Of a stretch of DNA of 64,000 bases, positions 8,267-16,348 are shown in pieces. The stretch lies in assembly GCA_011772205.1 (NCBI GenBank), contig WVZY01000023.1, positions 63,110 through 127,109 on the forward strand, read 5' to 3'. A model generated the notes under the pieces. It saw only the letters and a program-made list of their open reading frames with translations, did no database searches and was not told the DNA's origin. Both the position numbers and the translations under genes were made by a program. Each line of letters begins with the position of its first letter. Within the stretch, counting starts at the first letter, position 1. Source of the stretch: Candidatus Latescibacterota bacterium. GTDB taxonomy: Bacteria > Krumholzibacteriota > Krumholzibacteriia > WVZY01.

Positions 8267-10339
8267 TTACTTGACTTTCAGCCGGACATCCACGGCCGCC
8301 GGTGCCGTTCCCTTTGGATAAGCGAAGATCGGATTGAGATCCATTTCGGTGATGTTCGGAAAATCAGCGGCAAGCCGCGACACCCGTATCAACATATCCT
8401 CGATGGCGTCCAGGTCCGCACCTTCTTTGCCCCGGATACCCTCGAGAACGGGATAGCCTTTGATTCCTTCTATCATCTCGCGCGCTTCGGGCTTGCTCAA
8501 CGGCGCAAGCGCCACGATCACGTCTTTCATCACTTCGACGAAGATGCCGCCCAAGCCGAACATGACGAGGCTTCCAAGACCGGGCGCAGCGGTAGCGCCA
8601 ATGATGATCTCTTCACCTGCAGGCTTCTGCTCCATGAGAACGTACGACGCTTTCTTGCCAGAAAAGACGCTCTGCATCTTGTCGTAAGCTGCGGCGAGCT
8701 CCTTCTCATCCTTGATATTGAGAACAACGCCGCCTTCGTCGGTTTTATGAATCACTTCGGGAGAATCGACCTTGAGCACGCAGGGAAATCCGACCTTCTT
8801 CGCGGCTGCTTTGAGATCTCCATTCAATTCGACTACCTTGGGAATTGGGACACCGTATGCGCTCAAAAGCTCGAAGGCTTCGACCTGCGGAATATAGATA
8901 TCCTTACCTTCGTAACGCTTCACAATCGCTTCCGCAGCAGCACGGTCCACCTCGAGCTCGGGCGGTGGCTCCTTCTTGCGGTCCCGGTATTCAGCGTAGC
9001 GCGTCATGGCGGCCAGAGCCCTTACGCCATCCTCCGAAAACTCGTAAACCGGAACACCCGCCTTGCGGAGATTGTCAATGAGCCCATACCAGATCTCTCG
9101 CGTCTCGATAACGACCACCACGGGTTTGGCAGAGCTCTCGCAAGCTTCTTTGATGCGGGCCGCAATGGCATCGAGGTCCACAAACGGCGCTGTAACGAAG
9201 AACACGAACAGCATGTCGACGCCATCTTCTTTGAGGAGTGTATCCATGGCGGCAAAATAATGGTCCGGTCCGGCGGTAGCTACAACATCCACTGGATTGC
9301 CCAGACTGGCTTCCGCATAGAGGCTTTCTTCGAGGCGCTTCTTGCCCGCTTCGGACCACGTCGCCAGCACAAGTCCGCTTTCCACAGCTTCATCGACCGC
9401 TTGGATCCCTGGGCCACCGGTGTTCGTAATCATGCCGATGCGGTTTCCCTTTGGGGGATCTTGCGTGGACATCGCGATGGCTGCTTTGATCATTTGATGC
9501 GTGTCGTGGAACTCCACCACACCGGTTTTGCGATACATCGCGGTGGCCATAGCAGCTTGATCCACGAGAGTACCGGTATGCGAAGATACCGCCACCGAGC
9601 CCTCGCGCGTGCGTCCGGCTTTGATAGCGAGAACAGGTTTCTTGGGAGTGATGCGGGATGCCACCTCGAGGAATGCGGCAGGATCCTTGAAGCTTTCAGT
9701 CTGCATCATGATGACGCGCGTGCCCTCATCCTGGCCGTAGTAATCGAGGATCTCGGGCATCGTGAGATCGCTTTCGTTCCCGTAAGATGCATACATGCGG
9801 TGGCCGAGACCCACGTTGTGCAGATGGAGCTTCAGCATTTCACCCATTCCACCACCCTGGGCAACGATGGAGACATTGCCCGGTTTCATCGGCACGAAGG
9901 TGAAGTTCGCGTAAACGGATACTTCCGGATCGGCATTCTGGATTCCCTGGGAGTTGGGCCCGAAGATGCGCATGCCGTACGTATGGGCGAGCTCCACCAT
10001 TTCCCTTTCGCGCTTGATTCCTTCTTCACCCACTTCTTTGAATCCGGCACTGTGAACAATGGCGAACTTGACGCCTTTTTCGCCGCACTCCTTGATCACG
10101 TGTGGCAGCAGTTCAGCTTTGATAGAGATGTTCACCAGGTCGATTTCATCCGGCACATCGAGGACCGATTTGTAACACCTGAAGCTGCGGATGTGCTGGG
10201 CTTTCGGATTGATGGGAAAGATCGGGCCTTTATAACCATAATCCGTGAGGTTCTTGAGAACGATGTGCCCGATGGAATAAGGGTTGTTGGATGCGCCGAT
10301 GATAGCGACCGCTCTTGGATAAAATAGACCGCCGAGCAT
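8267..10339 (-). CDS. ADP-forming acyl-CoA (acetyl-CoA) synthetase, fused alpha-beta subunits
   Basis: This 690-residue protein catalyses acyl-CoA + ADP + Pi to acid + CoA + ATP, or the reverse. Order: a CoA-binding Rossmann domain (SIAIIGAS-like motif at about 10-20), two succinyl-CoA-ligase-like domains with the phosphohistidine at His254 (VSSHTGTLVD), a linker, and a C-terminal ATP-grasp domain (from about 470). The ATP-grasp domain carries the second conserved His in VIHKTDEGGV. GGGAG in the leader (CAGGGAGAAATAAC) supports the ATG at 10339. It is followed by an SSS symporter. In an anaerobe it could conserve energy from acetyl- or aryl-acyl-CoA, or activate an imported acid. Acyl specificity is unknown. 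Confidence 0.9.
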   Translation of the reverse strand: MLGGLFYPRAVAIIGASNNPYSIGHIVLKNLTDYGYKGPIFPINPKAQHIRSFRCYKSVLDVPDEIDLVNISIKAELLPHVIKECGEKGVKFAIVHSAGFKEVGEEGIKREREMVELAHTYGMRIFGPNSQGIQNADPEVSVYANFTFVPMKPGNVSIVAQGGGMGEMLKLHLHNVGLGHRMYASYGNESDLTMPEILDYYGQDEGTRVIMMQTESFKDPAAFLEVASRITPKKPVLAIKAGRTREGSVAVSSHTGTLVDQAAMATAMYRKTGVVEFHDTHQMIKAAIAMSTQDPPKGNRIGMITNTGGPGIQAVDEAVESGLVLATWSEAGKKRLEESLYAEASLGNPVDVVATAGPDHYFAAMDTLLKEDGVDMLFVFFVTAPFVDLDAIAARIKEACESSAKPVVVVIETREIWYGLIDNLRKAGVPVYEFSEDGVRALAAMTRYAEYRDRKKEPPPELEVDRAAAEAIVKRYEGKDIYIPQVEAFELLSAYGVPIPKVVELNGDLKAAAKKVGFPCVLKVDSPEVIHKTDEGGVVLNIKDEKELAAAYDKMQSVFSGKKASYVLMEQKPAGEEIIIGATAAPGLGSLVMFGLGGIFVEVMKDVIVALAPLSKPEAREMIEGIKGYPVLEGIRGKEGADLDAIEDMLIRVSRLAADFPNITEMDLNPIFAYPKGTAPAAVDVRLKVK

Positions 10340-10436
10340 GTTATTTCTCCCTTCCTGCTTTGACTAGCCTTGATTCGTCAAAAAATCGCCTCGAATTCAG
10401 CTCGAAGCCGTTCATCGCGAAATGCTTCACGAAACC

Positions 10437-10497
10437 GGCGTGCTTTGATCGCCCATTGGCTCATGGTCCTCGCGCGCGTCAAAAGTCATAGCACGCC
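10437..10497 (+). repeat. Structured dispersed repeat, copy 1
   Basis: This lies in the 200-base gap between the ADP-forming synthetase and the activator gene. The arms 10437-10448 and 10486-10497 pair (GGCGTGCT with AGCACGCC, then TGA with TCA after one mismatch) around a 37-base loop. Bases 10441-10486 match the complement of 37820-37865 at 42 of 46 positions by my count. In the second copy the arms have a different sequence but still pair. The function is unknown: it could be a small structured RNA or a repetitive element. Confidence 0.7.
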
Positions 10498-10541
10498 GCC
10501 CAACCGCTACGCGGAATATCTCCATTATGAATTCAAAATCT

Positions 10542-11363
10542 CTACTTTTTCTCGCTCTGCCGCAGTGCAACCAGCGCCGCACCCAGCGCGCCGGTATACT
10601 GCGGATGAGGAGGCACCTCCACACGCCGACCGATCTTCTTGGAGAGGATGTCGGCGATGGTAGGATTATACTCTACCACACCTCCCGTGAGTACCACTTC
10701 GCCATCCAAGGGATCCATTTCAACTACACGTTGGATCACCGACATGAACGCTCCGCGCACAATCTCAGCCACCGGGATCCCCTTGCGCAGATGGGCGAGG
10801 ATCTCCGTTTTGGCAAAAACGGTGCAGAAGCTGCTGAGCCTCACTGCCTCTTCGGTGGTCCGTGCCAAAGGATCCATCTCCCCGACATCGAGCCCGAGAC
10901 GGAGAGCCATCTCCTCGATGAATGCGCCGGTGCCGGCCGCGCACTTCCGATTCATTTTGAAATCGAGGCGCTGGCCTGAAGCATCCAGACGGATGACTTT
11001 GTTGTCCTGGCCTCCAATATCAACAATGGTGATGGGACGTGGAATATGATGATAACATCCAACGCCGTGGCAATGAATTTCGGTGAGCGACGCATCTGCG
11101 AAGTTTACATTACGGCGCCCATAACCGGTGGAGACCGTTCGAGCGATATCCCTACTGCCGCCAACCTCAGCCGCAGCTTGGTCGAGGCATTCTTTTGCCG
11201 TAGCTGCGTAATCCACGCCCGAAGGCCGGACGACTTTGGCGCGAACTTTGCGCTCACTGTCCAGAAGGATCAGCTTGGTGGCCGAAGCCCCCACATCCAC
11301 ACCGCAGAACAATTTCCGCACCGATGGAACCTTGCTTGCTTTTTCCTGCTCTTCCCCGCTCAT
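10542..11363 (-). CDS. ATP-dependent activator of 2-hydroxyacyl-CoA dehydratase / class I benzoyl-CoA reductase family (BcrA/HgdC-type ATPase)
   Basis: This 273-residue ASKHA-fold ATPase is of HgdC length. It has the phosphate-binding loop FCGVDVGASATKL at the N-terminus. Two cysteines, Cys141 in NRKCAAGTGAF and Cys180 in SSFCTVFAKTEI, bridge one [4Fe-4S] cluster between the two subunits of the homodimer. Such proteins couple ATP hydrolysis to injection of a very low-potential electron into a partner enzyme. The partner is the next gene upstream (11376), 12 bases away. A single activator points to a homodimer, unlike the BcrA/BcrD pair of class I benzoyl-CoA reductase. Confidence 0.92.
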   Translation of the reverse strand: MSGEEQEKASKVPSVRKLFCGVDVGASATKLILLDSERKVRAKVVRPSGVDYAATAKECLDQAAAEVGGSRDIARTVSTGYGRRNVNFADASLTEIHCHGVGCYHHIPRPITIVDIGGQDNKVIRLDASGQRLDFKMNRKCAAGTGAFIEEMALRLGLDVGEMDPLARTTEEAVRLSSFCTVFAKTEILAHLRKGIPVAEIVRGAFMSVIQRVVEMDPLDGEVVLTGGVVEYNPTIADILSKKIGRRVEVPPHPQYTGALGAALVALRQSEKK

Positions 11364-11375
11364 CTTCCACGCCTT

Positions 11376-12620
11376 TTAGGCTCGCTCGTGAAGCTGTTCG
11401 ACCAGGGCTTCGAATTGGGTCTTCGCTTGTTCCTCCGAATAAAGTCGAAGGTCGTTGAGATCGCCGTTGATGACCACGTGAGGAACGCCGAGACTCTTCG
11501 TGAGACGCTGCGGCAGCCCGTACCGGTTGTTCGAATTGTTGGGGCATGTTTTTGCGTCGTGGTAGATGACGCCATTGACATTGTAATCACGCACCATTGA
11601 CTCGAGGTACTGTTCTTTGAAGTTCTCGGAACGCACGATGAAAAGCTCGGTATAAGCCCGGGCCAAACCCTCGAACGGATCCTCATGCCCGAGATCCTCG
11701 AAGATCCAGCTGTTGCAGTAAGTGGAGGCCACGACGCAGGACTTCTTTTCGGCAAAGAACTCCGCGTGCTCGCGGAGCTTGCCCCAAACCGGCATCCCCT
11801 CCCAGTAGAAACGGTATGTTTCACCGTCCACCGCACCCACACCGTTTTGCACCCGCTCTTCCAACTCGGCGAGCAGCATTTCATAATATCTCTCCGCCCG
11901 CTCATCACCCCTCAGCACCACAGCAGGTCCCATGTGAATGGTGCCGTCGAAGAACGTGATCGGGGAAGGCTTGTTTTCGGCGATGCGCAGCACTTTTTTC
12001 CATAGCTTGGTGCAGCGGTAAGAAGAGGCAACGACTTCTTTCAGCCGGTCTATGTCGAATCGCTTGCCGGATATTTGCTCCAATTTCGGTACCAGCGCTT
12101 TGTGCTGCCCAATGAGTCCCTGGAGATGATTGGGTGTGATGTCACCAATGCCTCGCATTGTATCGATGCCAATCGCGGGCACATTGAACTCCCGTTCGTA
12201 GAAGCCGAACCACTCCTTCACATCCCGGCACTGGTTGGTGTTGTAAACGAGGACATCGGGCTTTGGCACGCCCTCCATGCCAAATGCTTTTGTGAGCGGT
12301 GTGTTCTTGCGGAGATAAGATCCCACATCGCTCGTTAGGTACGAACAGATGTCGGGCGAGTAGCCGATGGCATTTGCAGCCGGAATGAGATCGGCCGCCA
12401 TGCGAGATGAGCCTAGCATTGCGCCATGGTTCTCAGGAAAGTAGACGAGGAAATCGAAAGCCCTGAGAAGCTCAGCGGGCCCCACGCTGGTGCACCACGC
12501 GATCTTGGCGCTTCCCGTCTTTGCCGCTTCATCCATTTCCTTGAAATAATCGGCCATCAGATCCCGCATCGGGCCGGCCGAGCGGATCTTTTTGATAAAA
12601 GTTTTTTTCTCTTCGGCCAT
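11376..12620 (-). CDS. 2-hydroxyacyl-CoA dehydratase / benzoyl-CoA reductase-like catalytic subunit (HgdB/BcrB-C/DCCP family)
   Basis: This 414-residue protein belongs to the HgdB/BcrC fold family. Its cysteines sit where the family binds its catalytic iron-sulfur cluster: Cys43 (AWCTSVGPAELL), Cys92 (DICSYL), Cys131 (NQCRDV) and Cys359 (AKTCPNNSNNRYGLP). The PENHGAMLGSSR stretch is also typical. Only one such subunit is encoded, where dehydratases and class I benzoyl-CoA reductases have two different ones. It may therefore work as a homodimer, as in the double-cubane cluster proteins (DCCP) that pair with one ATP-dependent reductase. The substrate is unknown. It is divergent from the bam operon that starts 1.16 kb away, which suggests a link to aromatic metabolism. 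Confidence 0.88.
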   Translation of the reverse strand: MAEEKKTFIKKIRSAGPMRDLMADYFKEMDEAAKTGSAKIAWCTSVGPAELLRAFDFLVYFPENHGAMLGSSRMAADLIPAANAIGYSPDICSYLTSDVGSYLRKNTPLTKAFGMEGVPKPDVLVYNTNQCRDVKEWFGFYEREFNVPAIGIDTMRGIGDITPNHLQGLIGQHKALVPKLEQISGKRFDIDRLKEVVASSYRCTKLWKKVLRIAENKPSPITFFDGTIHMGPAVVLRGDERAERYYEMLLAELEERVQNGVGAVDGETYRFYWEGMPVWGKLREHAEFFAEKKSCVVASTYCNSWIFEDLGHEDPFEGLARAYTELFIVRSENFKEQYLESMVRDYNVNGVIYHDAKTCPNNSNNRYGLPQRLTKSLGVPHVVINGDLNDLRLYSEEQAKTQFEALVEQLHERA

Positions 12621-13068
12621 CTTGCGTTTCTCCTCTCCTTTGGGTCGTCAGTGCTGAAAGGACCAGCGCTTCCACGAGAAAATCAGAGCAGCTATCCATC
12701 TCAAACCTGCACGTATCTTATTTTATACCGCAATCCATCTCAGTGCGGGTACTCTCGGTAATCCCTATACAGGATACCAATATAAACCGTCATTTCACAA
12801 GTCCGGACCGCCGTGCGGAAGTGCTGCACTCAGAACAGATCGTCGATCTCGTCTTCGCCTTCACGGGGGGGGCAAAGAACCATGTTTCTTCAGATATTCT
12901 TGAACCAGTCCGCTCTCCCGCCTGGACAACATCGGATCCTCATCCAATGATACTGATGGAGCCATTCTCATCCCCACAGCCGCATAGGCCGCTTTTTTAT
13001 CTCCAAAGCGGCTGAGGCGCCTTTTCTCTTATTATCCTGTTCCATTATGGATTTTTATAGGTTTTTCG
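12621..13068. other. Intergenic region without a recognisable gene
   Basis: I see no convincing coding sequence here. The short frames lack recognisable motifs and good ribosome-binding sites. The one clear structure is a hairpin, GGCCGCTTT (12987-12995) pairing with AAAGCGGCT (13005-13013) around nine bases. It has no T-tract on the plus strand after it. A minus-strand promoter for the dehydratase/activator pair should lie here, but I could not find a convincing -35/-10 pair. Confidence 0.5.
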
Positions 13069-13533
13069 TTGGAGAGCAAGGACTTTCATACGGGACTGCC
13101 AAAAGTAAAAAATACATTTACAAACTGGCTTTACCTTGAGGATGACAGGTTCATAGATGTTGCTCTCGCGACGATTATCGCCCATCGCTTCGGTTGGGGT
13201 CCTATTTGGTTGTTCGTCATCGCACCTTCGGGATCGGGAAAAACAGAAGTCAAAGCATTCGGGAGTGGCGTTGGCGTCCGAAGTTGCGAATGCCGTTTTG
13301 GCTTGATTCGGTGGATCACTCCCGCCATTGAAAAGTATCAAATGATGTATCAAGTTCTGGGCGAGCGTTTTTGCAATGTCCGGATTTACATCGAAAATCG
13401 AGAGAAGATTGTGGAGCAAGCAATGAAAAATGCCGGTCAGCAGACCGAAACGCAGTCGGAACTCGCATAGGTCGTTCACGAGTTTCTTCAACGCGCCTGG
13501 CTTGATTCGCTCTATCAAGTGGTGACCCGATGA
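13069..13533 (+). pseudogene. Decayed P-loop ATPase gene (mobile-element or phage-type)
   Basis: The frame from TTG 13069 encodes a segment (YLEDDRFIDVALATIIAH) leading into a Walker A motif, IAPSGSGKTE. This arrangement is seen in large P-loop ATPases of integrated elements and phages. The conserved pattern is lost directly after Walker A and resumes near the C-terminal VLGERF and NAGQQTETQSEL segments, so a large internal part is missing. An in-frame TAG at 13468 then interrupts a readable continuation (VVHEFLQRAWLDSLYQ) that runs to 13531. I take it as a deleted and interrupted remnant. It lies at the left border of the bam operon. Confidence 0.6.
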
Positions 13534-13671
13534 CATCGCGGAGAATCGAGAACAGTCCGTTCTTCCCTTCCGAAGGCTGTGTTGTTCCGCCGGAATTCTC
13601 AGGACTTCCGACTTTCAGGATGGAAACCAGCTATTAGCCTTTTTCTCGGGATAGCTAAATAATTTCTTCCC

Positions 13672-13700
13672 TTGCAGTTTGCTCAGATTTGTGTCATATT
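13672..13700 (+). promoter_or_regulatory. Candidate sigma70-type promoter for the bam operon
   Basis: TTGCAG (13672-13677) and CATATT (13695-13700) are separated by 17 bases, about 80 bases upstream of the bamB start. Each hexamer is only a partial match. I looked for a sigma54 -24/-12 signature, which would fit known bam regulation in Geobacter, and did not find a good one. No regulator gene is adjacent. Confidence 0.35.
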
Positions 13701-13778
13701 AACAAAATGGGTTTCTGGTCTTTTTTGTACTGAAACCGTCCGGCAAAAGGATCCAGGTAATATAACAAGGGAAGAAAT

Positions 13779-15776
13779 ATGAGGTTCGCAGAGACAGGAT
13801 TCAATTTAGAAGTTGATCTGACCAGAGGCAACATCGAGAGGGAGGCAACTGACCCGAAGCTGACCGCACTTTATCTCGGGGGTTTAGGCACCAACGCCAA
13901 GATATTGTGGGACAGGGTTCCCCCTGAAGTTGAACCTTTTTCTCCCGATAATCTGCTTATATTCAGCACCGGTCTTTTGGTTGGCACACCTGCTGTCGGT
14001 TGCAATCGTACCATTGTTTCTACATTCTCTCCCCAGACATTATTAATGGCATATTCAATGATGGGTGGATTTTGGGCACCGGAATTAAAGTATGCGGGGT
14101 ATGACAAACTAATCATTCACGGCAAATCCCCCGATCTGGTCTATTTATGGATAAACAATGACAAAGTAGAAATACGTGATGCCTCTCATTTGCAGGGTAA
14201 AGGCGCCACTGAAACTGCTGAACTCATCCGGCAGGAGCTGAAGGAGCCGAAAGCTCAGGTGGCTTCTATCGGCCTGGCCGGTGAAAACAGGGTCTATTTT
14301 GCTTCCATCGAGCAGGGCAGGTCCAGTGCCAGCCGAGGGGGAATAGGCGCCGTTATGGGAGATAAAGGCTTAAAGGCGATCGCTGTTCGTGGAACAAACG
14401 ACGTCAATATTGCCCGACCGGACGAATTCATCGAGCTCTGCAACGAAGCGCTGGAATACATAAAAGTCCGAAGGGAAAATCCAATCCCGGGGGTAATGCC
14501 CATTCTGGCCGGGCTTGGGTCGCCGCAAGAGATGGCGATCCATGATGAGAAGTGGCACACCGAAAACTTCGCCTGGGGAAATTCCCGCCACCGCAGAAAA
14601 GGTTTTTGGAACGAGGAGATCGAAAAGCAGTGGACGGACACGATGGAAAACTATCGGACGCGGCTGATAAGTTGCCATAACTGTCCGATGAAATGTGGGG
14701 CAACCATTAGCATCCCAGGATTTCCAACATACATGATGAAATGCTTCTCGAAGCTGACTTACGCGATGGCGGCCATGTCAGACCTGGAATTTGGTTTGAG
14801 AATCGCACAAAGTGCTACGGAGTATGGAATGGATGGATTCACAGCGCCGCAAGTAATGGCCTTCGCCCTTGAACTTTACGAAGCCGGCATTTTGACTGAC
14901 AAGGATATGCCGGGAATGCCGTCCGATAACGAGGGGAGATTCTACTGGTTACTTGACAAGATTGTACGGCGAGAGGGGATAGGAGATGTTTTGGCCAATG
15001 GCACCTATTGGGCGGCCAAAGAGATTGGCAATGGCGCGGAAGAATATGCTCACAATAACATCAAGAAACATGAGCAACTGCCGCTCAAGCTGGGTATGTT
15101 GAATCCCATCTATTTCCTCATGTACAGCACCGGCGAGAAGATAAATATTACTCAGATTGAAGGGAATTTCCCTCAAGCACCGTTTGCTACGAGAGAGGAG
15201 AGAGAAGAGTTCGTAAAGGATTGGATCCAGGTTCCTGATGAAAAGTTCAAGAAGTGGTTCTTGGACTGGGAGCTGCGCGGAGAGAACTCAATTCCATATT
15301 ACCCAACTGTTGAAGCAACCTGTGAAATTGTGGACTGGCAAGAGAAGATGCACTACATCGACGACGCCACCGGGATGTGCGCCGGATTGTCGTCATTTCC
15401 TCTAAAGCCTCCATACCACATACACAATTTACCGACTTTGATCTCGGCGGCCACCGGGATGGATCTGGATGAATCGGGACTGACGCAAATAGCCAAGCGG
15501 ATCCGGAATCTGGTCAGGGCTGTGAATATAAGAAGAGGTATGAGGCGGAAAGATGAGAAGCCTCCGGAGGATCATTGGAAGAAAAGATTTCCCGAGCTCG
15601 AAACCAAGCTCTTGGATGAGTACTACAAATTCAAGGGGTGGAATGAGCAGGGCATTCCTACTCGTGAGTCTTTGCACGAATTGGGTTTGGATTATGTGAG
15701 CGAAGACTTCCTGCAGAGGGGGATATTGACAGACGTAGAAGGTAGTCCTTCTGAGAAGGCCTCGACGGAAAAATAG
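13779..15776 (+). CDS. bamB: Class II benzoyl-CoA reductase, catalytic tungsten subunit BamB
   Basis: This 665-residue protein belongs to the aldehyde:ferredoxin oxidoreductase fold family. The [4Fe-4S] ligands are Cys299, Cys302, Cys306 (SCHNCPMKC) and Cys534 (GMCAGL). The residues I recall as the active site of Geobacter BamB fall at the same numbers: Glu251, His255, His260 (EMAIHDEKWH) and Cys322, a tungsten ligand. That argues for true BamB rather than a general aldehyde oxidoreductase. It would reduce benzoyl-CoA to cyclohexa-1,5-diene-1-carbonyl-CoA on a bis-tungstopterin. GGGAAG (13769-13774) precedes the ATG. It is the first gene of a co-linear bamB-I operon. Confidence 0.93.
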   Translation: MRFAETGFNLEVDLTRGNIEREATDPKLTALYLGGLGTNAKILWDRVPPEVEPFSPDNLLIFSTGLLVGTPAVGCNRTIVSTFSPQTLLMAYSMMGGFWAPELKYAGYDKLIIHGKSPDLVYLWINNDKVEIRDASHLQGKGATETAELIRQELKEPKAQVASIGLAGENRVYFASIEQGRSSASRGGIGAVMGDKGLKAIAVRGTNDVNIARPDEFIELCNEALEYIKVRRENPIPGVMPILAGLGSPQEMAIHDEKWHTENFAWGNSRHRRKGFWNEEIEKQWTDTMENYRTRLISCHNCPMKCGATISIPGFPTYMMKCFSKLTYAMAAMSDLEFGLRIAQSATEYGMDGFTAPQVMAFALELYEAGILTDKDMPGMPSDNEGRFYWLLDKIVRREGIGDVLANGTYWAAKEIGNGAEEYAHNNIKKHEQLPLKLGMLNPIYFLMYSTGEKINITQIEGNFPQAPFATREEREEFVKDWIQVPDEKFKKWFLDWELRGENSIPYYPTVEATCEIVDWQEKMHYIDDATGMCAGLSSFPLKPPYHIHNLPTLISAATGMDLDESGLTQIAKRIRNLVRAVNIRRGMRRKDEKPPEDHWKKRFPELETKLLDEYYKFKGWNEQGIPTRESLHELGLDYVSEDFLQRGILTDVEGSPSEKASTEK

Positions 15777-15802
15777 ATGAACCACGTTGGAGGAATCGAA
15801 CA

Positions 15803-16348
15803 GTGAAGGGTGAGAAGAAAAAGAGAATAATCAAGATTATAAAAATCGATGTTGATAAATGCACCGGCTGCCGGGCGTGTGAGCTAATCTGCTCCGCCTT
15901 TCACGCTGCGCCAAGATATAGCAGCAATAATCCGGCGAGGTCTCGTATTCGGGTGATTCATGAACCACTAAGAGACATATACATTCCTGTATACGCGGGT
16001 GATTATGCTGCAGCCGAATGTACGGCTAGAGACAAATACACGATTGACGGAAAGGAATACGAAGAGTGTGCCTTCTGCAGGGCTTCCTGCCCATCTAGAG
16101 AAATTTTCAAAGAACCCGATTCCGGTCTCCCTCTGAAATGCGACATGTGTGAATCCGACCCACCGCTAATTGAACCCATGTGTGTTCAGTGGTGCTTGGA
16201 TGATGCCCTGACTTACGAGGAGAGAGAAGAGGAAGGTGAAGAGGAAGAGAAAATTGAGGAGATAGAGATAGGATTGGAATCACTGGCAAACAAGCATGGA
16301 TGGCAGAAGATAATGGATATTGTTGCCCGAATGTCGAAGAAGGGCTGA
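15803..16348 (+). CDS. bamC: BamC-like iron-sulfur electron-transfer subunit
   Basis: This 181-residue ferredoxin-like protein has three cysteine groups for [4Fe-4S] clusters: CTGCRACELIC (about 18-28), CAFCRASC (about 94-101) and CDMCE...CVQWC (about 114-131). It resembles the HycB/NarH-type small electron carriers fused to or paired with aldehyde:ferredoxin oxidoreductases. The C-terminal part is a strongly acidic Glu-rich stretch followed by a helical tail. The GTG start is supported by GGAGG at 15789-15793. It follows bamB by 26 bases, and in Geobacter BamC forms the BC heterodimer that feeds electrons to the tungsten site. Confidence 0.9.
   Translation: MKGEKKKRIIKIIKIDVDKCTGCRACELICSAFHAAPRYSSNNPARSRIRVIHEPLRDIYIPVYAGDYAAAECTARDKYTIDGKEYEECAFCRASCPSREIFKEPDSGLPLKCDMCESDPPLIEPMCVQWCLDDALTYEEREEEGEEEEKIEEIEIGLESLANKHGWQKIMDIVARMSKKG

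Noticed and set aside
8240-10327. A 695-codon open frame on the plus strand, opposite the ADP-forming synthetase
   Set aside because: It is exactly antisense to a complete, motif-rich enzyme gene, and its product has no recognisable motif. High GC codon bias creates such shadows.
12987-13013. Hairpin GGCCGCTTT/AAAGCGGCT as a terminator
   Set aside because: No T-tract follows on the plus strand and no plus-strand gene ends just before it, so I do not call it a terminator.
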